64,000 nt of DNA from Azophilus sp965116165 (lineage in GTDB: Bacteria > Pseudomonadota > Gammaproteobacteria > Pseudomonadales > Azotimanducaceae). Below are positions 25,607-35,077 of this stretch, one piece after another (the first letter of the stretch is position 1; each line of letters begins with the position of its first letter). The stretch lies in assembly GCA_965116165.1 (NCBI GenBank), contig OZ220484.1:2604001-2668000 (forward strand). Reading direction: 5' to 3'. The notes below the pieces were generated by a model, which did not search any database, was not told where the DNA came from, and saw nothing but the letters and a program-made list of their open reading frames with translations. The translations under genes were made by a program, and so were the position numbers.

Positions 25607-27097
25607 ATGGAAGACAGGCACCACCACCTTAAAGAACGATTGCGCAAGTTCGACCGGGCCGAGGCGCGTCATACGCCCCCCGTGTTCGTGGGACGTGGTG
25701 CCGTGATTGAGGATATTGAGCAAGCGGCCGGGACAACACTCGACATCTGGCGGGAGGGTGGAAGGTTTCCGGGCCCTACCCGGCTTGTGCAGGGTGCGCC
25801 GGGGGCCGGCAAGTCGTCGCTACTGGCGCATCTCGAGGCGCGCTGGAACATGTTGCGGCGGGCTGGTCACACCGCCCCGCTCGCCATCAACATCGGCCTC
25901 ATGGATTTGCGCGATCCGCGTCGCCTGCGCGTCGTGCTCGACGAACGCTTGCCAAAATCACTTGACGAACGGATTGCCCCGGCGGTGGCCGCAGCCCTAG
26001 TTTCCCTAGTGGCACCCGGAACCGGGCTGTCGGCCGCTGCGGAGGAGGGCATGCGCGACCTGTACGGGCGACGCGGCCTAGCACATCCTGTGGTACTCAT
26101 GGTCGACGAAGCGCAAAACACAAGGCCGGGCGGCGGCGATGCGGCGGCCCTGTGCCACCTGCACGAGGGCCATTTTGATCGGGTGCCGGTGCTGCCTGTT
26201 CTGGCGGGGCTGGGCTATCTGCGCGACCATCTGGGACAGTCCGGCATAGGGCTATCACGCTTCTCGAACGAAAGCCGCTGCATCCACACGCTCGGCAGGC
26301 TTGCGGCGGACGAGTGCTGGACGCTGTTCGAAGGTTGGCTGCGTCATTTCGGGGTGACGGCCTCGGGTACCGACCTCGCCCGCTGGAGCGATGCGCTTGA
26401 TCGCGACGCCCAGGGCTGGCCGATGCACACCAACGGCTTCCTCTCGGCGCTCGCCGTCGAACTGGCGCGGGCGGAGAATCCCACCTTGCTTGCCTCGGTC
26501 GATCTCGACAGGGTTCGGCGGGTGGCGGCCAATAGCCGGGCGACCTATTACGATCAGCGCTATTGGGGTCTTGTGCTTGACCATGATCAATGGGTTGGAC
26601 GGGCCATGGCGGCCCTAGCCGCGGCCAGCCCCCTGAGGTCGGGCGATGCCATCCGGATTATCGGTGAGACGGGGCCCGCGGACGAACAAGCGGCAAAAAC
26701 GCTGCGCGACGCCTTGGTCGAGCACGGCTTTTTGCAGCGCCAGGGGGTGGGGTCGGCCCTAGCCTGTCCAATTCCGTCGCTGGCGCGACACGCCGCCGTG
26801 ACGGCGATGCAAGACCCCGCCCTGCACATCGCCGCGACCCTCGGAAAAATCAACGACCTCGAACAGCTAGTAGACGCTGGTGCCGACCTGTCCTCCCGTG
26901 ACACCCTTGGGCGGACGCCCCTGCATATCGCCGCCGAGTGCCGCTGGGCCGATGTGGCGGCAGCTTTGGTGGAGGCGGGTGCCGACCCCGACACACCGGA
27001 TGGGAGCGGCAACACACCGCGCGGCGAGTGGCCGACTTTCGAGTGGTTGCCTATGGGGGTTGGCAACGGCCACGGGATTTCCGGCGGGCCGGGATGA
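25607..27097 (+). CDS. AAA/STAND-like ATPase with C-terminal ankyrin repeats
   Basis: A 496-residue protein. The P-loop QGAPGAGKSS is at ~62-71 after the VFVGR motif typical of AAA-16/ORC-like ATPases. Walker B is VVLMVDEAQ (~162-170). A winged-helix-like region follows (ETGPADEQAAKTLRDALVEH). At ~400-475 are two ankyrin repeats: DPALHIAATLGKINDLEQLV and GRTPLHIAAECRWADVAAAL. An ATPase with an ankyrin sensor suggests a regulatory or defence switch, but no effector domain (nuclease, TIR, TM) is visible. It starts at ATG 25607 downstream of the IS remnant and stands alone. Confidence 0.7.
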   Translation: MEDRHHHLKERLRKFDRAEARHTPPVFVGRGAVIEDIEQAAGTTLDIWREGGRFPGPTRLVQGAPGAGKSSLLAHLEARWNMLRRAGHTAPLAINIGLMDLRDPRRLRVVLDERLPKSLDERIAPAVAAALVSLVAPGTGLSAAAEEGMRDLYGRRGLAHPVVLMVDEAQNTRPGGGDAAALCHLHEGHFDRVPVLPVLAGLGYLRDHLGQSGIGLSRFSNESRCIHTLGRLAADECWTLFEGWLRHFGVTASGTDLARWSDALDRDAQGWPMHTNGFLSALAVELARAENPTLLASVDLDRVRRVAANSRATYYDQRYWGLVLDHDQWVGRAMAALAAASPLRSGDAIRIIGETGPADEQAAKTLRDALVEHGFLQRQGVGSALACPIPSLARHAAVTAMQDPALHIAATLGKINDLEQLVDAGADLSSRDTLGRTPLHIAAECRWADVAAALVEAGADPDTPDGSGNTPRGEWPTFEWLPMGVGNGHGISGGPG

Positions 27098-27253
27098 CCG
27101 CCCGGATGTTCGTCGGTGCTTCCTATCCGGCGATCAGTCCGGCCGCTTTGGAATTTGGGGCCATTCTTGCGGTGACTACTTCCCCTTATGATTCATCGTT
27201 GATGAATTGCGATAGCGTTGACGCTTCTTAGCCGCAAAACAGAGTCCGCCAAC

Positions 27254-28819
27254 GTGCCAGAAGCGCCCATCACCCCGCAGGCCCGCAGCGCAATCCAGGA
27301 TTCCCTAAACCTGAAGCTGGTATTTGGCATCAGCCTGCTGCTCTCCCTATGGTTGATTGCCATTGACCCGCTTATCAATCGGGACGGTATCATATACCTG
27401 CGTGCCGCCGAAGCCTACCTGCGCGATGGTCTGCTCGCTAGCCGGGGGGTTTTCGGCCAGCCACTACTGTCCGTCACCATGGGTGTGTTGCACCAGTTGA
27501 CTGGTCTGTCGCTGCTGTACTGCGGGCACCTGATCATTACCCTGTCATACGCGCTGCTGTGCTGTGGTTTCGTTGCTGCAATGCAGCGGTTGGGCGCCAA
27601 CCGCATGATACAGATCATCGCGGCCGCGGTGATTCTCTCCCACCCGATGCTGAACGAGCACCGCAGTGACATCGTGCGCGACCCGCCCTACTGGGCCACC
27701 ATGATCTTCGCCTTCCACACTCTGTTGCGCTATGTGCGGCGACCATCGCTGGGATTACAGTGCCAGTGGCTTGGCTTGGTGATGCTCGCTTCGATGATTC
27801 GCTTCGAAGGCCTGCTGTTCGCGTCGCTGGCACCGCTGGCGCTATTGCTCTGCCATCATAGGGAAGCGCGGCTGGGAAACGTTCTGCGGCTACTAGTGCT
27901 GCCGTTTATCACCGTCCTGCTGGCAGCAGTGGTCTGGTACTACGAGGAGCTGCTGAGCCCCGTCAACCGCCTGTTTCCCACCATTGGCAAACACCTTTCG
28001 AGCATCGCCGTGTTCCCGGTGGAATTCAAGTCGACCGTGCGCGACACGGGTACGGCACTGCTGAAGTTCCACTCCCAGGACGATGCCGGCATAGCGACGG
28101 TTGCCGGGCTCGCCGCAATCCTCGTGCTCAATCTGATTCGGGCCATGACCTGGCCCTATACGCTGCTGCTCGGCTGGTATTTCTGGCGTGGTAAACAGTA
28201 CAGCCTGCCCAGCCGGCAACGCTGCCTAATCAACGGCCACCTGCTGGTACCCTTATTCTACCTGGCCGTGTTCACCTTGGTTAACCGCTTCATGCTGGAG
28301 CGCTATAGCGGCATCTTTACCCTGTTCATGCTGCCCTACCTGTGCTTTGCTCTCGGCAGCCTGTGGCGGCACGGGCGGCACCGCGCTAGCCGAATCATCG
28401 CCGTACTGCTGCTGCTGGCCATGGTCGGAGACACACTGCACAACGATAACCATCGCAAGCGCTACGTGCGCGAGGCGATCGACTGGTTGCGCGAGAATAC
28501 GGCGGAGGATATCGCGCTGCTTTCGAACCAACGGCAGCTCATTTACTTTAGTGGCAAGTCCTACCAGTGGCGTCGTGGCAAGCCAGTGAATGACCTTTTC
28601 CCGGTATCGCAATTGCTGGAGACACCCTCCATGCGCTGCGGCTACGACTATATGGCCATCGATGTGCGTCCTGGAACAGAGGCCCAGTGGGTCGCCTTCC
28701 TGACGCGCTATCGCCTTGAGGAACACAAGGCGTTTTATGGCGGCGAGCACGGCCGCATCGTCTTCGTCGACCTGCGCGAGAGCCCCGAGCCCGAAGAGTG
28801 TGGGGTTAGCCCGACCTAA
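27254..28819 (+). CDS. Multi-pass membrane glycosyltransferase-like protein (GT39/ArnT-like)
   Basis: About 521 residues with an N-terminal membrane helix (LVFGISLLLSLWLIAI) and then IDPLINRDGIIYLRAAEAYL, in which the acidic loop after the first helix resembles the catalytic loop of polyprenol-dependent GT39/GT83 enzymes. About ten more hydrophobic segments follow, then a soluble C-terminal region (~400-521). The start is uncertain: GTG 27254 (MPEAPITPQ) or TTG 27218. The gene lies next to LPS core genes, so a role in modifying a surface glycan is likely. Substrate and family are inferred. Confidence 0.65.
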   Translation: MPEAPITPQARSAIQDSLNLKLVFGISLLLSLWLIAIDPLINRDGIIYLRAAEAYLRDGLLASRGVFGQPLLSVTMGVLHQLTGLSLLYCGHLIITLSYALLCCGFVAAMQRLGANRMIQIIAAAVILSHPMLNEHRSDIVRDPPYWATMIFAFHTLLRYVRRPSLGLQCQWLGLVMLASMIRFEGLLFASLAPLALLLCHHREARLGNVLRLLVLPFITVLLAAVVWYYEELLSPVNRLFPTIGKHLSSIAVFPVEFKSTVRDTGTALLKFHSQDDAGIATVAGLAAILVLNLIRAMTWPYTLLLGWYFWRGKQYSLPSRQRCLINGHLLVPLFYLAVFTLVNRFMLERYSGIFTLFMLPYLCFALGSLWRHGRHRASRIIAVLLLLAMVGDTLHNDNHRKRYVREAIDWLRENTAEDIALLSNQRQLIYFSGKSYQWRRGKPVNDLFPVSQLLETPSMRCGYDYMAIDVRPGTEAQWVAFLTRYRLEEHKAFYGGEHGRIVFVDLRESPEPEECGVSPT

Positions 28820-28824
28820 GTATT

Positions 28825-30303
28825 TTACAACCCAGCCGCCTCGAACCTTTTCATCACCTGCGCATGGGCCTCTCCGTCAAAATTTTCAAGGAACCGTGCG
28901 ATGTCCAGTGCCGAGCCGGGGTGTTGTCGCAGACTGTCATAGTCGATGAGGTAAACCTTGTCGCCCTGGAGCAAAAAGTTGCTGGCCTTGGTGTCGCGAT
29001 GTTGCAGGCCGGCAATTTTAAGAACTTGGAAAAGCCGGACAACGCGCTTCAGCAACGGTTCACTCCAGCCCCTTGTCTCCACCTCGGTTTGAATGTTCAG
29101 CGGGCCATGATCGGGCATCACCAGCCAAGACTCCGCCCGCAGCGGGCCCCAGCGGCGCTCGATGAGTGCGATCGGCTCCGCGCAGGGTATGTCGAGAAAC
29201 GCAAGCCGATGACCGTTGCGCCAGGCGATACGCGGGCGGGGCTTGAACCAGCGCCGAATCCGCTGCGATGACGATTTAACGTTGTAGCGCTTAACGACGA
29301 CCTTTTTGCCCCCCACCCCTAGGCGATAGACGGTGGCCGAGCGGCCGTTCTTGATGATTTCCGCTTTATTTAGTCCCGCTTGGGGGTCGTTCGCAAATTC
29401 AGCAAGCGCCGAGTTCCAATCGCTGCGTTTGGCCAGGATGACCTTGCGCCTGCTGGATTCGCGGCGAAACTCGGTGCAACTCCGTTCTGTTTTGGTCAGA
29501 TACCGGCGTATGCGGTGCCGGCGTGCCGCGATGAGTTCCGTCTGAAGCCGATTGATGCGGGTGACCACCGGCGCCACCTTGTTGATGGGGGTGGCGCCTG
29601 AGCCGTGCTGGGCGGAGCTTTGCGTTCGATGGCCCGATGTTTCTGGCCAGCCGCGCTCGGCCGCGTAGTGCGCCAGCAGTTTCGGCGCATGTTCATCCGC
29701 TGCTGGTGGATACTCCGCAAGGAAGGCGGCCAGCGCCTTGAGGCTCGAGGTTTCGCGCAAGGCTGCGCCCGTTCGTCGGATGGCGGCACCGTCCACCAAG
29801 TAGAGCCTTCCGTCCGACATTAGAAAGTTGTCAAGATTGGGGTCGCTATGGACGGCACCATGCCCATGCAGTTGCGCCAGCGCCTCCACCGCCAGCGCTG
29901 CGGGAAACGCCATATCCTCGTTCCCGTCCGCTGGAAGAGTTGACGGGGTTCCAGACAAACTTGAAGCGAGCGGTTGCGCGTTTTGCATATAGTTGAATAG
30001 CAGCGCGTATCCACCCCGCCGTGCCGTGGTGGTTTCCAATAGCAGCCTTGGGGTGTGGACACCGCAGTGGTGCAGGATGGCGGTGCCTCGCTTGTCGCGG
30101 CTAAAGGCCCGTCGAGCGCCCTTGCCGAAGAACAGCTTGACAAAGATTTCCCGCCCTTGATACACACCCCGTCCGGCCAGCCGCTTGCTGGGCAGCAGAC
30201 GATGGATTTTGTTCAGGACGCAAACACCGCCGGTCAGCGCAATCTCGAATGGTGGTGCAACATCCCGCCCGAGCGCCACCAGATCATCGGGTTCGATACG
30301 CAT
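28825..30303 (-). CDS. Tandem LPS-kinase (WaaP/InaA-like) double-domain protein
   Basis: About 492 residues containing two protein-kinase-like folds in tandem. Domain 1 has the GVYQGREIFVKLFF Lys region (~36-50) and the catalytic-loop equivalent HGAVHSDPNLDNFLM followed by LVDGA. Domain 2 has KKVVVKRYN, then LQHRDTKASNFLLQ and VYLIDYDS, a more canonical HRD-N-D set. These resemble kinases that phosphorylate LPS inner-core Kdo or heptose. I placed the start at ATG 30303 because AGGTGG lies 6 nt before it; ATG 30309 and 30354 are alternatives. It overlaps the preceding kinase-fusion gene by about 20 nt. Confidence 0.75.
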   Translation of the reverse strand: MRIEPDDLVALGRDVAPPFEIALTGGVCVLNKIHRLLPSKRLAGRGVYQGREIFVKLFFGKGARRAFSRDKRGTAILHHCGVHTPRLLLETTTARRGGYALLFNYMQNAQPLASSLSGTPSTLPADGNEDMAFPAALAVEALAQLHGHGAVHSDPNLDNFLMSDGRLYLVDGAAIRRTGAALRETSSLKALAAFLAEYPPAADEHAPKLLAHYAAERGWPETSGHRTQSSAQHGSGATPINKVAPVVTRINRLQTELIAARRHRIRRYLTKTERSCTEFRRESSRRKVILAKRSDWNSALAEFANDPQAGLNKAEIIKNGRSATVYRLGVGGKKVVVKRYNVKSSSQRIRRWFKPRPRIAWRNGHRLAFLDIPCAEPIALIERRWGPLRAESWLVMPDHGPLNIQTEVETRGWSEPLLKRVVRLFQVLKIAGLQHRDTKASNFLLQGDKVYLIDYDSLRQHPGSALDIARFLENFDGEAHAQVMKRFEAAGL

Positions 30304-32692
30304 CCTCATCCACCTGTGGTCGGGCGATGCGATCAGTCGATTTTGCCGATTCATCCGACCCATATCCCGAAAAATGTCCTTTAACGAGCCCTTTTCTCGA
30401 ACCTTTGCCGTACAGCTTGACCGCCCGGCGATATACCGAGCGCCAGAACGAGCCATCCTTGGCAAACGCCTCGCGGAGCGGGAGACCGGAATAGACCCGC
30501 ACAAAGCGCAGCCAGGCGTTGCGATGCAGCGGCGCATCGAGGGCGGAAAACAACAAGGCCGCCAGATCGCGCTTGCGCCAGTAGGCCGGCATGGGCGTGA
30601 GAATACGCGCGCGGTGCAGGTCGAGGACTGCAAGCCGCGCCTCACCCGCCGCCCAGGCATCGGTGCCCAGCCAGAGATGGCAGAGATATAAATCCCGATG
30701 CACCAAACCGGCCCTGTGCAGGTTCCGGACGAATGCCGCCACCGCTAGAACCAGGCGTCTGAGCGTTGCGGGATCCGGTGGCGTTGCATCCCATTGGCCC
30801 ACTATCGTTTCAAGGCTGATAAACCCGGCCAGTTCGTCGCACAGGATCAGTGAACGGCGCGCAGCGGGGCTGCCGTGCGCGGCCGCGAACGCGGCCACCC
30901 GGGGTGCGCGAATTCCGTGCCGCTCCAGATGTCGGCAAGCCTGGTACTCGTTCTCGGCGCCCAGCACCGGGCGTTTCCCCACCATGTGGTTTTTCAGGAT
31001 CTCCAGCCATCCAACACCCGAATGGAATTTCAGGAAGTAGGGCTTGCCGCCGAGCAGCACCCGCTGGGTTCGACGCCCGTGGGCAAGACGATAGACCTCG
31101 CCCTCGACGGTTTCCGCCCAGGCGAGGAGCTTGGGGACGGAGCGCGGCCCCTCAAAGCCAGCGCGCAGATAAAGAGGATTTTTGTCCGCTGTTGGTTGAG
31201 CGACTGTGGATACCCCGATTCGGCTTGATGACGCCGTCGCAGCATCGCCAACTGTCGCCGCCCTCTTGGGCGACTTCTGCGGTTTGTCGGCGGATCGAAC
31301 ATTGCGCGCTCTGGCAAAGCGCTTGATCAGGTCCGCCGCCGTCGGTGCCATCCGGTAAATGTTCGCATCATTCGCCACGGCCCTGCCGTTCCTCGACCAG
31401 CGGCCGCGCTCCTCCGAGGTCAGAAGTTCAACCAATTGCGCGTTGAACACCCCTTGCCGGAAAGGCGCGGGTGTGATCAGGCCCGCCCCCGCGTCCCGCA
31501 GATAGCCGGCATACCCACAGTTCTCCGTTACCAGCGCGGGCAATCCGGCGATCATCGCCTCCAATATCACCAGGCCCGCCATCTCGTCAAGGGCGGGCAG
31601 GACGAGGCCGTCGCCGGCCAGCAGGAAATCCGGCACGTCGTCCCGACCGCCGAGAAAGCGCACCCGGTCCGCGAGGCCGAGTCGGCGAGCCGTGCGCTCA
31701 AAGTAGCCGACTTTGTCTTGCCCCAGCACATACAGCCGGGTTTCATCAAGAAGATTCCGGGGCAGTGCGCCCATGCCTCGCAGCACCCGGATCAAGCCCT
31801 TTGTGACGAACCCGGAGCCGATGAACAACAGTAACCGCTCCGATTCCGCAAGGCCCAACTCGCCGCGCACCCGCGCGCGCGCCGCCCGCCGGTTCGACGG
31901 TGCCGCCCGGTCTCGCTCGATGCCCGGAGGCAGCGGGTGGAATCGTTCGCGGGGCGTTCTGTAATGGCGCTGAAAAATCGGCGTCTGGACCGGGGATATG
32001 GTTAGAATCTCGGTGTGGCCCAAAGGATCGAAGACGGCTCTTTCGGAGCCTAGCAACGACCGGTGGCGCGGCAGTAGCCGGTGCAGAAAACCACGCTGCG
32101 CGCGCGCTTTCTCCCGGTAGCAGGAATCGCCCGCGTAGTAGACATCGAGGCCCGGCATTTTGTTCATGCCAACCACGAGGGCGACGGGCCGGTTGTCGAG
32201 ATCCTCACGCACACGCTTGGCAAAGCGCTCATAGAGGCGGTGTCGGCTGAGCGCCCGCACGGGTGTCACGCATATTTCGATGTCGGGTGACGGCCCGGCG
32301 CAATGGCGACCCGATGTCGATGCCGCATGATCCGGTGATGCCAATGGTCGATCGGCCGCGCTGGTCTTTTCATGTCCCCTACGCCTATGCCCGGTTTCGT
32401 TCTGGAGGCATCCCAATGATCGATCCGTCGCTCTAGTCTTTTCATGTCCCCTACGCCTGTGCCCGATCCCGCCCCGCAGGCATCCCAATGATCGATCCGT
32501 TGGGTTGGCCGTTTTGCCCGCGCGCGTCCCAACGATGCGTAAATCCGCATCCGGCGGCAATTCCGCCAGCCATTGAATGGTATAGATGCGCACCCGCATA
32601 CCCCGCGAGCGGCATGCATGGCAGATCTTCAGGAGGTCGCGCTGTATGCCTCCGTGGGGGAAGTATTTAAATATGCAGAATGCGATCCGCAC
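30284..32692 (-). CDS. Glycosyltransferase family 4 (WaaG-like) fused to LPS kinase domain
   Basis: About 802 residues. The N-terminal half is a GT-B glycosyltransferase similar to WaaG: MRIAFCIFKYFPHGGIQRDL at the start, later LLLFIGSGFVTKGLIRVL, FLGGRDDVPDFLLAGDGLVL and the EMAGLVILEAM donor-site motif. The C-terminal ~270 residues form a WaaP/InaA-like kinase with GGKPYFLKFH, LHRAGLVHRDLYLCHLWLG and AVLDLHR. The start is GTG 32692, inside the end of the upstream heptosyltransferase gene (26-nt overlap). A 72-nt tandem repeat adds about 55 low-complexity residues (~63-115). It likely transfers a hexose and phosphorylates the LPS core. Confidence 0.8.
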   Translation of the reverse strand: MRIAFCIFKYFPHGGIQRDLLKICHACRSRGMRVRIYTIQWLAELPPDADLRIVGTRAGKTANPTDRSLGCLRGGIGHRRRGHEKTRATDRSLGCLQNETGHRRRGHEKTSAADRPLASPDHAASTSGRHCAGPSPDIEICVTPVRALSRHRLYERFAKRVREDLDNRPVALVVGMNKMPGLDVYYAGDSCYREKARAQRGFLHRLLPRHRSLLGSERAVFDPLGHTEILTISPVQTPIFQRHYRTPRERFHPLPPGIERDRAAPSNRRAARARVRGELGLAESERLLLFIGSGFVTKGLIRVLRGMGALPRNLLDETRLYVLGQDKVGYFERTARRLGLADRVRFLGGRDDVPDFLLAGDGLVLPALDEMAGLVILEAMIAGLPALVTENCGYAGYLRDAGAGLITPAPFRQGVFNAQLVELLTSEERGRWSRNGRAVANDANIYRMAPTAADLIKRFARARNVRSADKPQKSPKRAATVGDAATASSSRIGVSTVAQPTADKNPLYLRAGFEGPRSVPKLLAWAETVEGEVYRLAHGRRTQRVLLGGKPYFLKFHSGVGWLEILKNHMVGKRPVLGAENEYQACRHLERHGIRAPRVAAFAAAHGSPAARRSLILCDELAGFISLETIVGQWDATPPDPATLRRLVLAVAAFVRNLHRAGLVHRDLYLCHLWLGTDAWAAGEARLAVLDLHRARILTPMPAYWRKRDLAALLFSALDAPLHRNAWLRFVRVYSGLPLREAFAKDGSFWRSVYRRAVKLYGKGSRKGLVKGHFSGYGSDESAKSTDRIARPQVDEDAYRTR
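32341..32500. repeat. 72-nt tandem repeat inside the glycosyltransferase gene
   Basis: CCAATG-TCGATC starts at 32341, 32413 and 32485, exactly 72 nt apart. Each unit contains TCTTTTCATGTCCCCTACGC. The period is a multiple of three, so the frame is kept (24 residues per unit: DRSLGCL...GIGHRRRGHEK). Copies differ by about 20 percent. Confidence 0.85.
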
Positions 32693-33749
32693 GCATCGTC
32701 TCCACGGCCGCCCAGACCCTTTGCGGGTCAAGCGTACCGGAACAGGGGGGCGTCACAACCGTTTCCCGCCAAGAGACCGGCGACCCCCGATATCGACAGA
32801 CTTTCGACAGGCAGGGGGAGCAGGCGAAGTTGGCTTGCAGGCACCTGACATTGTGACCGAGGCAGCCGGTTAGCGCACTGGAGGTGGGGCCGTAGAGAAC
32901 CACGGTTGGAACGTCCAGGGCGCCGGCGAGATGGGCAAGTCCCGAGTCGACGCCGATGGCCACGCTGGCGCGCCGCAGTTCCTCCATGAGTTCCCCGAGA
33001 TTCATCGACGGCAGCAGGGTCGCGCCGGTCGCGTTGGCAATACGCTCCGCCCGGGCCCGTTCCGCGTCGCTTCCCCAGGGCAATACCGGCCGCAAATCGC
33101 AGTCCTTGGCGAGCCGGGCCAGTGCGATCCACATGGCCTCCGGCCATAGCTTTGTCGGCCAGGTCGTGCCGTGCAGCATTAGGCAGCGATGTTCGGATGA
33201 CGGTTCCGGCTGCGGTCCGGGGTCGTTTTTCGCCGTGGGCTGGCCGGATGGGTCCGCAAAGCCGCGCAATCCAAAGTCGATTGCGGCCGCCTTGCGCCCA
33301 AGGCCGCAGGCGGTGGCGAACAATTGGCGCTGCCGCTCGACCGCATGGCGGCCGGGCGGTACGTCGATCGGACAGTTGTAGAACGCCGCCGCGATGGGTT
33401 CCCTGGCCGAATGCCGTGAGAATCCAACCCGCCGCAAGGCCCTGGCCCGGCTCGCCACCAATGCGCTTTTCAGCAATCCCTGGGAGTCGATGACGAGGTC
33501 GTAGTGCTCACCGGCCAGGTCGCGAAGAAACGACCTCATCGCATGCCTTGAGCGCCAGAGGCTGCGCCGCCAACGCCGCCAGGCGATGGGAAATACCCGG
33601 TCCACCGCGGGATGCGCGGCCGGCACGGCCTGAAACGCCTCTTCCACAACCCAGTCGAACCGCACACCCTCCCGGGCCGCGTCGGTGACGGCGGGCAGGG
33701 CATGCACCACATCGCCCAACGACGACATTTTGACGAGGAGCGCTTTCAT
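32667..33749 (-). CDS. waaC: Lipopolysaccharide heptosyltransferase I
   Basis: A 360-residue GT9-family enzyme that would add the first L-glycero-D-manno-heptose to Kdo2-lipid A. I chose ATG 33749 (MKALLVKMSSLGDVVHALPA), the usual WaaC start; the frame is open upstream but has no support. Further signatures are VIDSQGLLKSALVA, VGFSRHSAREPIAA, and the donor-binding LGELMEELRRASVAIGVDSG then LAHLAGALDVPTVVLYGPT. The C-terminus overlaps the fused glycosyltransferase gene by 26 nt. It belongs to the minus-strand LPS core locus. Confidence 0.88.
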   Translation of the reverse strand: MKALLVKMSSLGDVVHALPAVTDAAREGVRFDWVVEEAFQAVPAAHPAVDRVFPIAWRRWRRSLWRSRHAMRSFLRDLAGEHYDLVIDSQGLLKSALVASRARALRRVGFSRHSAREPIAAAFYNCPIDVPPGRHAVERQRQLFATACGLGRKAAAIDFGLRGFADPSGQPTAKNDPGPQPEPSSEHRCLMLHGTTWPTKLWPEAMWIALARLAKDCDLRPVLPWGSDAERARAERIANATGATLLPSMNLGELMEELRRASVAIGVDSGLAHLAGALDVPTVVLYGPTSSALTGCLGHNVRCLQANFACSPCLSKVCRYRGSPVSWRETVVTPPCSGTLDPQRVWAAVETMRADRILHI

Positions 33750-33820
33750 GCGTTGAATCTTAGTCGGTCGCGCCCGCAAGCGCCCATCTGTTTCATGCGA
33801 GAGGATACCACTCGCGCTCT

Positions 33821-33888
33821 TACCCCGCGCACCCAGTGCTTTCACCCCTCTTGCCGGCCTCGCCACGTTCATTCATGAATGGGTCGGG
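33821..33888 (+). repeat. Interspersed 68-bp repeat, family C, copy 2
   Basis: Nearly identical to 13392-13459 (TACCCCGCGCACCCAGTGCT through CATTCATGAATGGGTCGGG). It sits in the 172-bp gap between waaC and waaF, suggesting insertion into a former operon junction. Confidence 0.7.
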
Positions 33889-33921
33889 CCAGGCGCTTGC
33901 GGGCGCGCTGATGCGGCATGA

Positions 33922-35070
33922 TCAGTTGGGTGGCGCACTGATTTGGCGGTTTGCCTGCAACGCCGCGATGACCCGTTCCGGCGCTATCCCCCGCAGGCAA
34001 TTGCGATGCGACAAGGGGCACTCCCGCTGAAAACAGGGCCGGCAGTCGAGGTCTTTCTCGATGATCGTGGCCAGCGGGCTCAATGGCGGTGTGAACTCGG
34101 GCGAGCTGGAACCGAACAGGGCGACGACTTTGCGGTTCAGGGCGCAGGCAACGTGCATCAGGCCGGAGTCGTTGGTGACCACGGTGTCGGCGAGCGACAG
34201 CAAATCAACCGCGTCGAGCAGGCTGGTGCGACCGGCAAGATTCGCAACCCCCGGCGCGGCCCCGGCGACCTGATGGGCGGTTTCGGCATCCGCCGCTGAC
34301 CCCATCAGCCAAACTGTGCCGCCCAGTCGCAGTCTGGCGCGGGCAACGGCGGCGAAGTGCTCGGGTGGCCACTGTTTTGCCGTGCCGTATTCCGCGCCCG
34401 GGCAGAGCGCCGTGACGGGTCCGTCTCGTCTCAAGCCCAGCCCATTAAGCAGTCTCGCCCGATTTTCCTCGTCTACGCTCAGCCTCGGCGTCGGGTGTTG
34501 CATCAATTTGACTTTTTGGATTGCGCCGGACCAGGACGGCATTGGGGGCATTGGGTTTGGCGGCGTCGGGGCGGCTTCCCGGGATGGCTCAGGGTCTGGA
34601 TCGACCCCAACATCTCCGCCCGCGCGGTCCGGCAACACCGCATCCCGTGGCAGCCCGAGACGCATGAACCGGTCGATCATGCGCGGGTATCGGCTCGGGT
34701 CGAGCCGCCGACGATCATTCAACAATCCATACCGTGCCTCGCCGTGCCACCCCACCCGCTTCGGAATTTTTGCCCACCAGGGAATGAGCGCGGATTTGAA
34801 GCTGTTGGGAAGCACATAGGCGGTCTGGAATCCGCGGCCGCGCAGCGCCAGGGCGAGCCGCCGCCGTCGCCCCAGCCCCAGCTCGCCGTGCCCAACCGCC
34901 AGCTCGTGCACGGCGGCCACCCCCGGCATTCTGCCCGCCAACGGCGCCGTCGCCCGGGGCGCGACGACATGGATTTCAATGCCGGGATGCCGTTGCTCCA
35001 GCACCTGAACCAGGGTGTGCGCCATCACCATGTCGCCAACCCAGGCGGGCGCGACAATCAGTGATCGCAT
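33922..35070 (-). CDS. waaF: ADP-heptose:LPS heptosyltransferase II
   Basis: A 382-residue GT9-family enzyme expected to add the second heptose of the LPS inner core. It starts MRSLIVAPAWVGDMVMAHTL. Other family motifs are AYVLPNSFKSALIPWWAKIP, GWHGEARYGLLND, ALCPGAEYGTAKQWPPEHF, and the donor site LADTVVTNDSGLMHVACALN. An Asp/Pro/Ala-rich stretch (~150-180: DVGVDPDPEPSREAAPTPPN) is inserted before the second domain and is unusual for WaaF. It ends in the CPLSHRNCLRGI segment. The next gene upstream in the same direction is ilvE, 7 nt away. Confidence 0.9.
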   Translation of the reverse strand: MRSLIVAPAWVGDMVMAHTLVQVLEQRHPGIEIHVVAPRATAPLAGRMPGVAAVHELAVGHGELGLGRRRRLALALRGRGFQTAYVLPNSFKSALIPWWAKIPKRVGWHGEARYGLLNDRRRLDPSRYPRMIDRFMRLGLPRDAVLPDRAGGDVGVDPDPEPSREAAPTPPNPMPPMPSWSGAIQKVKLMQHPTPRLSVDEENRARLLNGLGLRRDGPVTALCPGAEYGTAKQWPPEHFAAVARARLRLGGTVWLMGSAADAETAHQVAGAAPGVANLAGRTSLLDAVDLLSLADTVVTNDSGLMHVACALNRKVVALFGSSSPEFTPPLSPLATIIEKDLDCRPCFQRECPLSHRNCLRGIAPERVIAALQANRQISAPPN

Positions 35071-35077
35071 GATTTCC

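Noticed and set aside
32341..32500. 72-nt periodic sequence as a CRISPR array (36 + 36)
   Set aside because: Similarity covers the whole 72-nt unit rather than alternating conserved and unique parts, and the frame continues in a glycosyltransferase gene.
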